A stretch of 64,000 nucleotides of DNA, taken from positions 1 through 64,000 of the forward strand of contig AP018277.1 of NCBI GenBank assembly GCA_004296455.1, given 5' to 3'. This document shows positions 17,913 to 25,613 of the stretch, piece after piece. The position numbers were made by a program, and so were the translations under genes. The notes below the pieces were generated by a model that saw only the letters and a list, made by a program, of their open reading frames with translations, had not been told where the DNA came from and did not search any database. This stretch comes from Calothrix sp. NIES-4101 (GTDB taxonomy: Bacteria > Cyanobacteriota > Cyanobacteriia > Cyanobacteriales > Nostocaceae). Position 1 is the first letter of the stretch; every line of letters starts with the position of its first letter.

Positions 17913-19217
17913 TCAGAGTTGAAAGGGATTACAGTTGAGATAATCCTCATCTATTTCTGGAATTGTAACAGCAACTTTATCAGCTGCCGTTTTAGCATCG
18001 TGGCAGTGTCCGTGAAGTAATTGAAGGTTGTCATAACTATCCTTACCGCATGAAGAACGGGGGATTTTATGGTCGATTTCCATCAAATCTCCATGATTGA
18101 AAAACAGCCCACAATGAGTACACTTTCCTTTTTGCATCTTCAAGAGTGTTGCCATTCTTTTTGAGGCTTCAGGATGTTTACCCATTCTCGAACTCCAGTA
18201 CACCCAGTCACCATCAAACGGGCTACGGCTTCCTTGCACTTGTATGTGTTTCACGATACGAGTTTCACGGTGCTTGAGTAAGCGAATCTTCTGATTGTGA
18301 GGTTTAAATACCCAATTATCAGACCCTACGGTTTGCCAATATTTTTGACAACTCCACCTTGAAGATTTATTGGGGTGACGATGTTCTGCCCATGCTTTTA
18401 GTTGGCTGAATAATGTTGTATCAGCCTGGTTAAATATGCGTTTACTGACGACACCTGAGTAGTAGTTTGTCCATCCACGGATGACGGGATTTAAGTGGGC
18501 GATTAAATCAGATTGTGGTACTGATTTATGCCCATCAATCAATTTACCTATCTTCTGCGTGTGTGTCTTCAGCTTTGTTTTGCTTGGAGTAATAAGAGTT
18601 TTGTAACCAAGTAATTTTCCGTTTGAGCTTTTACCACTGTGATATTTTCCTACCGGAAATTGTCGAACAGTGAAACCCAAAAAGTCAAAACCAACCTGAC
18701 CTTCATACATATTAAGTGTATGGGATATTCGGGTTTTACTTGGTTTTAATTCCAACCCCAATTCGCTTAACCACTCTGTAATAATCTGCTGACATCTTTG
18801 GATAACGGAAAGGTCTTTATGCAGAATGACAAAATCATCTGCAAATCGAATTAAGCTGATTGCTGTATAGTTCGCCGCTAGAGAGCCGGGTAGACTTAAA
18901 GCAACTTGTTTAATTCTATTCTCCATGCCGTGGAGGGCTATATTCGCTAATAACGGCGAAATCGTGCCTCCTTGTGGCACACCCATTAATGTTGTATTGT
19001 CAGATTTCTCCTTTAAATTATATTCAGAGAAATCAATCACACCCGCTTTCAACCATGCTCGAATTTGTCGGCAGATGGTGGGAAATGTATTTAATTTTGA
19101 CAGCAGAACATTGTGATTAATTTTGTCAAAACATTTCGCAATATCGGCATCCAACACATATTTTGGTTTGAACTTAATAGTGTTGAAAATTGCCTTAATC
19201 GCATCATGGGCGTTTCT
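17913..19217 (-). CDS. Outer intron RT-maturase, C-terminal part (reverse transcriptase, X and HNH domains)
   Basis: From the splice junction the frame reads RNAHDAIKAIFNTIKFKPKYVLDADIAKCFDKINH. It contains the RT core with FADD in place of YADD (SLIRFADDFVILH), the MGVPQGGTISPLLANIALHGMENR block, the maturase X region, and a C-terminal HNH nuclease with a CTHCG zinc knuckle and MEIDHKIP...LHGHCHD. It lacks the N-terminal RT blocks, which lie at 21737-22210 beyond the inner intron. Splicing of the inner intron would rejoin them as GFRPG-RNAHDA and give a protein of about 600 aa. If the inner intron does not splice, this gene is dead. Confidence 0.85.
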   Translation of the reverse strand, partial: RNAHDAIKAIFNTIKFKPKYVLDADIAKCFDKINHNVLLSKLNTFPTICRQIRAWLKAGVIDFSEYNLKEKSDNTTLMGVPQGGTISPLLANIALHGMENRIKQVALSLPGSLAANYTAISLIRFADDFVILHKDLSVIQRCQQIITEWLSELGLELKPSKTRISHTLNMYEGQVGFDFLGFTVRQFPVGKYHSGKSSNGKLLGYKTLITPSKTKLKTHTQKIGKLIDGHKSVPQSDLIAHLNPVIRGWTNYYSGVVSKRIFNQADTTLFSQLKAWAEHRHPNKSSRWSCQKYWQTVGSDNWVFKPHNQKIRLLKHRETRIVKHIQVQGSRSPFDGDWVYWSSRMGKHPEASKRMATLLKMQKGKCTHCGLFFNHGDLMEIDHKIPRSSCGKDSYDNLQLLHGHCHDAKTAADKVAVTIPEIDEDYLNCNPFQL

Positions 19218-21736
19218 AGTAAAGTCAGTGATTCCCTCACGGGAACCACTGCTCTCCAAAACCGTGCTTGAACCGTTAAATTCACACGGCTCCTCAGTGA
19301 ATTGGTACTTGTCAGGTATACCTCATTACCAACATATCCTCTTCCCAAAACCAATTTAGTTCGGAGGGTGGTTTAGGCTTGGTACTATTACAACCAGATT
19401 GAGTGCCGGGACTACTATCCTCAGCAGTCTTTGTATCGTGGCAATGCCTGTGTAGAAGTTGCCAATTTTTATATTCATCCTTACCACCTTGCGATTTTGG
19501 GATGATATGGTCAATTTCCATCACATCGTTTTCACGGAAGAACAAACCACAGTGGGCACATTTCCCTTTTTGCCATTTCAAGAGTGAAGCCACCCTTTTG
19601 GGCATTTCCGGGTTGTTACCCATTCTTGTACTCCAATAAATCAAATTCCCATCGTATGGGGAAGCAACGCCAATAACCTTTATATGCCGCGCTATTTTAA
19701 TGCGGGTATGGTCAAGTAACCGGACTTGGTTTTCTCCTGCTTCCTTGGTTGCGAATACCCAGTTATCACCGTCTATTGAGTGCCAATATTTCTTTGACAC
19801 CCAAAAGCATGATTTTTTGGGGTGACGGAATTTTGCCCAAGAGACTAGTTTTAGGTAAACCAGGTTATCTAAAAATGCATAGATTTCCTTGCTGATGACG
19901 GTAGCAAAGTAATTAGCCCAACCCCGAATAATCGGGTTTAATTGTTTAATGAGCGCCGCTTGAGGTGCTGCTTTATGAGCATCAATTACACGAGCTAAAT
20001 GGTCATAATGTGCCTTAACTTTTTCTTGACTTGGGGTGATGATGGTTTTAAAGCCTAGTTTTTCCCCTTTGGTATTTTTACCTGTATGGTGTTTTCCTTT
20101 GGAGAATTGACGTATATTAAAACCAAGAAAATCAAATCCTGGTTTTTGCCCTTCATATGTTGATAGGGTATGTATCAATCTTGTTTTACTGGGCTTTAAT
20201 TCCAAGCCATAGTCCTTTAACCATTCCTCCATGATTTCACGGCATTTTTGGACGACGGTTATATCTTCATGAAGAATCACCAGGTCGTCGGCGTACCTAA
20301 TCAACATCGCTCCTGGTTGATAACCAGAATATTTACCTTTTTTGAGGATTGTACCTTTTGGAAAGGCTTGTTTGATTCGGTTTTCCATGCCGTGGAGGGC
20401 AATATTTGCCAAAAGTGGCGAATTAGTGCCGCCTTGGGGCGTTCCCTCCGATGTTGGAAACAACTGCTTACCGTCTATTACCCCCGCTTTCAACCAAGCT
20501 CGTATTTGACGGCGAATGGTAGGGGATGTCGAAAGTTTTTTAAGCAGTGCCGAGTGGTCGATGCGGTCAAAACAACTTGCTATATCAGCATCAAGCACAA
20601 ATTTTGGTTTATACCTGATGCAATTGAATATTGCCTCGATTGCATCATGACATGACCTTCCGGCTCTGAACCCATATGAGTTAGGTTCAAATCGCGCTTC
20701 CCATTCCGGCTCTAAGGCTTGTAGGGTGAGCGCTTGCAAGGCTCGGTCTTTCATTGTAGGTATACCTAAAGGTCTTTTCTCATCCTTTCCAGGCTTGGGA
20801 ATCCATACACGCCTAGTCGGGTTAACCTTAGAACCCAGTTTTAGTTTATCGATTAGGGCTAGACGTTGTTTTGGGGTCAGCGACTTAACACCATCCACAC
20901 CAGCCGTCTTTTTCCCTTTATTATCCTGGGTAACTCTACGAACCGCTAATGCTCTTGCTGACCAAGAATTCATCAAGGTTTTTTGGAGTCTGCGATATGC
21001 TTTTACATCGCCACGTTGAGAGGCTCGATAAATTCTCTTTTGCAGCTTATACACTCTACGCTCCAGCTTTCGCCAGTTGATAGAGCGCCATTCCCCCGTA
21101 GTCTTAAAACTCGTATTAGACATATTTACTGCTACTGGAAACTTCATCTTCCAAATCACCGTGATTCTGTCTGCCTATCCTCACCATTACAGTGAGGCGT
21201 TTGCTTTTGAATCAATCTTGCCTACTCGTAGTATTAGTTAGCACCTACTCAATTATTAGAGATTGAGAACATACGAGAGGTTACTTCGTTTCTAATAGTC
21301 ATTGTTTGAGTTTTTAGAGCGGTACTATCCACCGGGTTTAGAGGAAGTGCTTGTTGGACACCCAGGACCTTGCCAACTCCCCATTATCCTTGCCCTTTTG
21401 GGACTCCCAGCGTTTCAGCCTGATTACGCTGGTTATTCCTGACGATGGTTCAAACATACCTTCGTGTTCCTACTCATGAACTCCTGCTTGATGTATACCA
21501 GATTAGGCTTCCAGTATTTAACACCTTTCACCCCCGCTTCAAGGATTGATGGCTAGTCGCTACCTTGGGGGACACAGTTCGAGACTGCGCTCTGTGTGCT
21601 TTCACTCCCGCACCTGGAGGATGGGACTTGGTTTCAAACCTCACCCATATGACTATCAAATTGTTAAAGTTACTAAGTAACTTTGCGGGTAATCCTCCAC
21701 CCTTTTCAAGGTTAGTTTCTACCCAACGAATCGCAC
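19218..21736 (-). mobile_element. Inner group II intron inside the outer intron's RT gene
   Basis: On the minus strand it starts GTGCGATTCG at 21736, immediately after the codons for FGFRPG, and ends at about 19218 after a domain V (GAGCCGTGTGAA...TTCAAGCACGGTTTT) and a domain VI hairpin ending ACTTTACT. The exons join in frame (GGA/AGA) only if the last intron base is at 19218. Total length is 2519 nt. It carries its own RT-maturase. The target lies in the conserved RT motif whose counterpart in the inner intron's own gene reads YGFRAGRSCHDA. Confidence 0.9.
19312..21123 (-). CDS. ltrA: Inner intron RT-maturase with HNH endonuclease, about 603 aa
   Basis: A complete group II intron-encoded protein: N-terminal RT-0 region (SFKTTGEWRSINWRKLERRVYKLQKRI), blocks with KKTAGVDGVKSL, YGFRAGRSCHDAIEAIF, catalytic YADD in MLIRYADDLVILH, PQGGTNSPLLANI, maturase X domain (LNPIIRGWANYF) and a C-terminal HNH with CAHCG...MEIDHIIPKSQGG...LLHRHCHD. 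It would promote splicing and retrohoming of its intron and could act in trans on the closely related outer intron. I use the ATG at 21123; an in-frame GTG at 21159 is the alternative and is shared with the outer intron. The frame continues past the HNH domain into domain IV/V sequence. Confidence 0.9.
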   Translation of the reverse strand: MSNTSFKTTGEWRSINWRKLERRVYKLQKRIYRASQRGDVKAYRRLQKTLMNSWSARALAVRRVTQDNKGKKTAGVDGVKSLTPKQRLALIDKLKLGSKVNPTRRVWIPKPGKDEKRPLGIPTMKDRALQALTLQALEPEWEARFEPNSYGFRAGRSCHDAIEAIFNCIRYKPKFVLDADIASCFDRIDHSALLKKLSTSPTIRRQIRAWLKAGVIDGKQLFPTSEGTPQGGTNSPLLANIALHGMENRIKQAFPKGTILKKGKYSGYQPGAMLIRYADDLVILHEDITVVQKCREIMEEWLKDYGLELKPSKTRLIHTLSTYEGQKPGFDFLGFNIRQFSKGKHHTGKNTKGEKLGFKTIITPSQEKVKAHYDHLARVIDAHKAAPQAALIKQLNPIIRGWANYFATVISKEIYAFLDNLVYLKLVSWAKFRHPKKSCFWVSKKYWHSIDGDNWVFATKEAGENQVRLLDHTRIKIARHIKVIGVASPYDGNLIYWSTRMGNNPEMPKRVASLLKWQKGKCAHCGLFFRENDVMEIDHIIPKSQGGKDEYKNWQLLHRHCHDTKTAEDSSPGTQSGCNSTKPKPPSELNWFWEEDMLVMRYT

Positions 21737-22210
21737 TCCTGGTCGAAAGCCGAAGGAGTTTGGCTCGAAGCGAGCTTCCCATTCAGGTTCCAAGGCTAGT
21801 TTTACTAGCGATTGCAAGGCGCGGTCGTACAGGGTGGGTATAGAAAGAGGTCTTTTTTCTCCCCCTGAACCAGGTTTTGGTATCCACACCCTTCGAGTGG
21901 GGGCAGCTTTCTGACCTAGCTTCAGGGATTGTACTAAGGTAAGACGTGCTTTTGGGGACAGATTTTTCAGCCCATCCACACCTGCCGTCTTTTTACCTCG
22001 GTTGTCCTGTGTTACCCTACGAACCGATAAACACTTTGCTGACCAGGAGCGCAACAACGTTTTTTGGAGTTTGCGAACTGCCTTGACATCACTACGTTGC
22101 GAGGCTTTGTAGATGCGTTTTTGCAACTTAAATACTCTCCTCTCTAACTTTCGCCAAGGGATAGTATTCCATTCCACCGTAGTCTTGAAACTCGTTTTAG
22201 ATGTGTACAT
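21737..22210 (-). CDS. Outer intron RT-maturase, N-terminal part
   Basis: This frame (MYTSKTSFKTTVEWNTIPWRKLERRVFKLQKRIYKASQR...) is closely related to the start of the inner intron's RT. It runs to EPEWEARFEPNSFGFRPG, where the inner intron begins with GTGCG. Unspliced translation ends after a few intron-derived residues. The ATG at 22210 is preferred; a GTG at 22240 is also open. Together with 17913-19217 it forms one ORF interrupted by an intron. Confidence 0.85.
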
Positions 22211-22806
22211 TGCTACTAGTACCTCTACATTCCAAATCACCGTGCCTCTGTCTGCATATTCTCCTTATTACAAGGAGACTTTGGCTTCTGAGACAATCCC
22301 TCCCTCTAATGGCTTACGGTTGGCTACCTGCTCAGAAAATGGTCGATTTTCTGAGAACGCATCAGGGGGTTACTTCGTTCCCAATTTTTCGTTTGTCGCT
22401 GGTTTTAGGATTCTCTCTCTTCACCGGGTTTATTGTGAGTGCTTGTTGGTCTGTCGTTAATCAGCCAACCACTTATCCTTTCCCTTTTGGGACAAGCCTG
22501 ACAGCCTTTTGGCTTGTTTTGCATTACGATGATTCAATCAAGAGATTTGTATTCCTATCCATGACCAGCTATGCTAGGCGGGATTCCGCTTTAGGCTAGT
22601 AGTTACCGCCATGATTCCCCGCTTTACCCCAACAAGGAACCACCTTGTTGAAATAGGGGACTCGCTGTCACTCCTGCACCTGGAGGGATGGAATTACACC
22701 ATCACGAAAAACTGAGTTGTCAAGGTTCGGTTGGGAATAATCCCTTCTGTTTACCTTGCCTGTCATCCCTGAATATTCCTACTCATTTCGACAGAACGAA
22801 TCACAC

Positions 22807-23322
22807 TAGCGACCTGCAATTATAAATCCCCCGACCTGCAATCATCGTTGTTTTCAGCCAGGATTATTTGCAACTATAATTTCATTTGAGCCAGGATTAT
22901 CTGCAACTGAGCCAGGATTATTTGCAACCAACCTGCAATCATCGGTTTGAGCCAGGATTATTTGCAAATAAGCTCAACAGTTTACTAGGGCTGAGTTTTC
23001 AGCATTGATAAGGGTTTGTCAAAAAACTCATTTCAGAATTTAATAAATTAACTTTGAATTCTTTACCGAGTTTTTTTACTAGAAAACCAACGGGTTAATG
23101 TTCTCTAAGGCTTATCAGTGAAGCAGTTAAGAAAACCTCCGTTTTTTTGACTGTTATAGTTGCAGATAATCCTGGTCGAAACCGATGATTGCAGGCTGGT
23201 TGCAAATAATCCTGGCTCAGTTGCATTTAATCCTGGCTGAGACACAATTATAGTTGCATTTAATCCTGGTTTGAAAATGTCTTGATTGCAGGTTTGAGCG
23301 ATTAGTATTGCAGGTCGCTACA
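22807..23322 (+). mobile_element. Element B: second miniature transposon with GCCAGGATTA iterons
   Basis: The right end is TGTAGCGACCTGCAA read inward (ending 23322). The left end reads TAGCGACCTGCAA at 22807, with its missing TG found across the outer intron at 17800-17801. Both ends carry arrays of GCCAGGATTAnnTGCAAC (four sites left, four to five right) interspersed with CGACCTGCAAT/AACCTGCAATCA sites. The middle has no ORF. Architecture matches element A, but the 5' half of the iteron differs (CCAGGATTA against ACCACATTA) while ATTAnnTGCAA is shared. Right flank is GCTAAC; the left flank does not match, so the target duplication is lost or was never formed. Confidence 0.8.
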
Positions 23323-23550
23323 GCTAACGATAGATTAGATAAAATTGCTTCTGAATTGAGAGAAGAAAATTAGCTAATAAAGCTGACATACTCGTAAACT
23401 TAAAGAAAGTAATTTCAAGCAATACTTCGTTAATCCTAATATTTATATATTAGAAGTTACTGAGATTTAATATTTAGCCATTCACAGCTAGCAAAGTTTC
23501 ATTATTTACATTCAAGATATTGCAACCTGCAACCAAATCAGCGATTGATA

Positions 23551-24663
23551 TTAGGCTTCAGACAGTAACTTTTCAATATCACCTAACAGTTTTTCCAACT
23601 TCCTGCGCTTTTTGACATCATCCCATACCTTAGCTTCCTTAATGCGCTTGCCGATATTCGCAACCCGTTGGCTAGCAGCTTTTTCTGGTGGTATTTCTTT
23701 TTTCTCAGATGATTCCAACCCTTGAATAAGTTCTTTTATTTGGGTTAGCGAGAGATTTTGATTTATAGCTTCATCGAGTAATTGCGATCGCTGTGACTCG
23801 GATTTGACTCGTGCGATCGCACGGGCTTTGGTGTACTCGATTGTCCCCGATGCCAATGCTTGTTGAATATCAGCAGGAAGATTTAATAAGGGCAAGCGAT
23901 TTGCTCGAAACGATTCTGCGGAAAGCCTGCCAATACAAGCAAATACGTTATTTACTATCTCTATATCTTCTGGGCGGATAACATTATCCGCTTGCTTTTT
24001 CCCTTTTGAGCGGATAACGTTATCCGCTTTTGTATCCTCTGACTCATCATTATGGCGAATAACATGATCGGCTTGTTCTTCACTGTCGTGGCGAATAACG
24101 TTATCCGCTTTTTTGCGATTGCCTTTCTCGATGCGATTAAGCAGGCTGATTACCTCATCCTGAGTCATTTTCAACCGCAGTGCCAGCAATTCCAAAATCC
24201 CGATTGTTTCCTCGTATGCGTTCAAATCTTCACGCTGGAGGTTTTCTATTAACTGTACCTGCTTGACGGTATCGTCATCCATTTCCTTGACGACACATGG
24301 CACTTCCTCTAGCCCTGCGATTCCTGCTGCTTTGAAGCGACGTTCTCCAGCTATGAGTTCGTAGTAGCCATCATCTAAAGGACGCACAAGCAACGGTTCT
24401 AGTATACCTAGCTCCTTTATGGACTGGGCAAGTTCTTCGAGCTTTTTCTGGTCAAAATACCGTCGGGGTTGTTTTGGGTCTAATTTGATTTGCTCCCTAG
24501 CAATTGTATTGCTCGTTTTATTTACTAAGATTTGCTCAGAATAATCGGACGTTGTTGGCACAGAGTTTTGCTCGGAGAAATTAGAATCTTCACCACCAAA
24601 CATTAAATCAAGCGGCTTGGTGTGTTTGAGTTTTGCATTGTATGCTACGTCTTTCTTGCTCAC
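23551..24663 (-). CDS. parB: ParB partition protein with embedded ADNVIR repeats, 370 aa
   Basis: This centromere-binding protein works with ParA to distribute plasmid copies. The ParB/Srx nuclease-like domain (LDPKQPRRYFDQKKLEELAQSI...YELIAGERRFKAAG, GERR at about 106-109) is followed by a helix-turn-helix region (LMTQDEVISLLNR). Between about residues 185 and 230 an insertion carries four copies of (K/Q)AD(N/H)VIR. The DNA of each copy is an 18-bp palindrome that also occurs upstream of parA, so the gene seems to contain its own binding sites. A basic helical C-terminus ends the protein. It starts 4 bp after parA. A truncated paralogue lies at 34455-35273. Confidence 0.9.
   Translation of the reverse strand: MSKKDVAYNAKLKHTKPLDLMFGGEDSNFSEQNSVPTTSDYSEQILVNKTSNTIAREQIKLDPKQPRRYFDQKKLEELAQSIKELGILEPLLVRPLDDGYYELIAGERRFKAAGIAGLEEVPCVVKEMDDDTVKQVQLIENLQREDLNAYEETIGILELLALRLKMTQDEVISLLNRIEKGNRKKADNVIRHDSEEQADHVIRHNDESEDTKADNVIRSKGKKQADNVIRPEDIEIVNNVFACIGRLSAESFRANRLPLLNLPADIQQALASGTIEYTKARAIARVKSESQRSQLLDEAINQNLSLTQIKELIQGLESSEKKEIPPEKAASQRVANIGKRIKEAKVWDDVKKRRKLEKLLGDIEKLLSEA
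23974..24108. repeat. parS: Four parS-like palindromes inside parB
   Basis: 18-bp palindromes of consensus GCGGATAACGTTATCCGC lie at 23974-23991 (one central change), 24010-24027 (perfect), 24055-24072 (degenerate) and 24091-24108 (one change). Each reads Ala-Asp-Asn-Val-Ile-Arg in the parB frame. A fifth perfect copy lies upstream of parA at 25490-25507. Centromere or operator function is inferred from palindromy, repetition and location. Confidence 0.7.
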
Positions 24664-24667
24664 GATT

Positions 24668-25441
24668 TTACGGTTTTACTTCAAGTTTTTCTAATTCTTT
24701 GGCTATTTTTTTCATCACTTTGACAGCTGCGTGGTTTTTATCATACATAGCAAGTGGTATTCTGCGCTCGGATGCATCGGCAAAAGCGATGGATTTGGGG
24801 ATGGCAGGGTATATAGTCGCTACTTGGGAAAGTTGCTCCTGTACCGCAGCAAGAGTACGAGTTTCCTGTGCCGTGCGGCTATCGAGCATTGTTGGAATAA
24901 ATCCAGCGATTTGCAGGTTTTTATTGAGTTTTTTCTTGACACGGGCGACGGTATCGAGAAGTAGGTCAGTACCGAGGAAGGATTTAAACTGACATTGAAT
25001 AGGTACAAGCAAATGTGTAGCAGCAGTTAAGCTCAAGATACTCAAAATACCGAGGGATGGGGGACAGTCTATTAGTATAAAGTCGTAATTGTCCTTTATG
25101 GGTGTAAGCGCTTCGGCTAGGCGATATTCTCTAGCGGTTGCTGCTGGTAGGAGGAGTTCGGCTGCACTGAGGTTGATATTAGTAGGTGCAAGCTGCATCC
25201 CGTGGATTATTTCGGGGTAAATAAATAATGGTTCCTCGTCAATGATGGCGTTGTAGACCGTTTTCTCTTGGGTTTCGGGGTCTATGCCTAAGAAGTTGGT
25301 AAGGCTTGCCTGTGGGTCCATATCAACTAACAGGACTCGACGTTTGTTGGCAGCAAGGTGATAGCCCAGGTTGTGGGTTAGAGTGGTCTTGGCAACGCCC
25401 CCAGATTGGTTAAATAGCGCGATGATGCGGATTTCGCTCAC
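24668..25441 (-). CDS. parA: ParA partition ATPase, 257 aa
   Basis: A Walker-type ParA (type Ib size). The deviant Walker A reads FNQSGGVAKTTLTHNL near the N-terminus, then VDMDPQASLTNFLG (A'), and Walker B FILIDCPPSLGILS. It forms DNA-bound gradients that move ParB-parS complexes. It is the first gene of a parAB operon on the minus strand, with parB starting 4 bp after its stop. A perfect GCGGATAACGTTATCCGC palindrome about 50 bp upstream (25490-25507) is the likely operator or centromere. Confidence 0.92.
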   Translation of the reverse strand: MSEIRIIALFNQSGGVAKTTLTHNLGYHLAANKRRVLLVDMDPQASLTNFLGIDPETQEKTVYNAIIDEEPLFIYPEIIHGMQLAPTNINLSAAELLLPAATAREYRLAEALTPIKDNYDFILIDCPPSLGILSILSLTAATHLLVPIQCQFKSFLGTDLLLDTVARVKKKLNKNLQIAGFIPTMLDSRTAQETRTLAAVQEQLSQVATIYPAIPKSIAFADASERRIPLAMYDKNHAAVKVMKKIAKELEKLEVKP

Positions 25442-25489
25442 GGTTGTTGATGCTCAAATTTTTGCGGTGTAGGGATAATTATAATGAAT

Positions 25490-25507
25490 GCGGATAACGT
25501 TATCCGC
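25490..25507. promoter_or_regulatory. Palindrome upstream of parA (operator or parS)
   Basis: A perfect copy of the 18-bp palindrome found four times in parB sits about 50 bp before the parA start, where promoter elements are expected. ParB binding here could autoregulate the operon. The remainder of 25442-25613 is AT-rich and shows nothing else. Confidence 0.65.
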
Positions 25508-25613
25508 TATAGAGAAAAAGGAATTTAATGAGGTTCTTAGTCGCTAGTAGTATAGATGAACGTAATTCTCAATGCGATAAGCCATAATCATTGAAAAAGA
25601 GATAAGTGAAATA

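Larger units (their letters stand above)
17802..22806 (-). mobile_element. Outer group II intron, interrupted by a second intron (twintron)
   Basis: Read on the minus strand, the intron starts GTGTGATTCG at 22806, the group II 5' consensus GUGYG. It ends near 17802 after a domain V of form GAGCCGTGTGAA...TTCATGCACGGTTTT (about 17870-17835) and a short domain VI hairpin. Its reverse-transcriptase gene is split into 22210-21737 and 19217-17913 by the inner intron. Without the inner intron it is about 2486 nt, close to the 2519 nt of the inner one, so the two are related. It interrupts element B two bases from its tip. The 3' end is set to restore the element end TGTAGCG and may be off by a few bases. 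Confidence 0.8.

Noticed and set aside
22807-23322. Repeated GCCAGGATTA units as a CRISPR array
   Set aside because: Units are about 18 bp, irregularly spaced, present in both orientations at two ends, and there are no unique spacers or cas genes.
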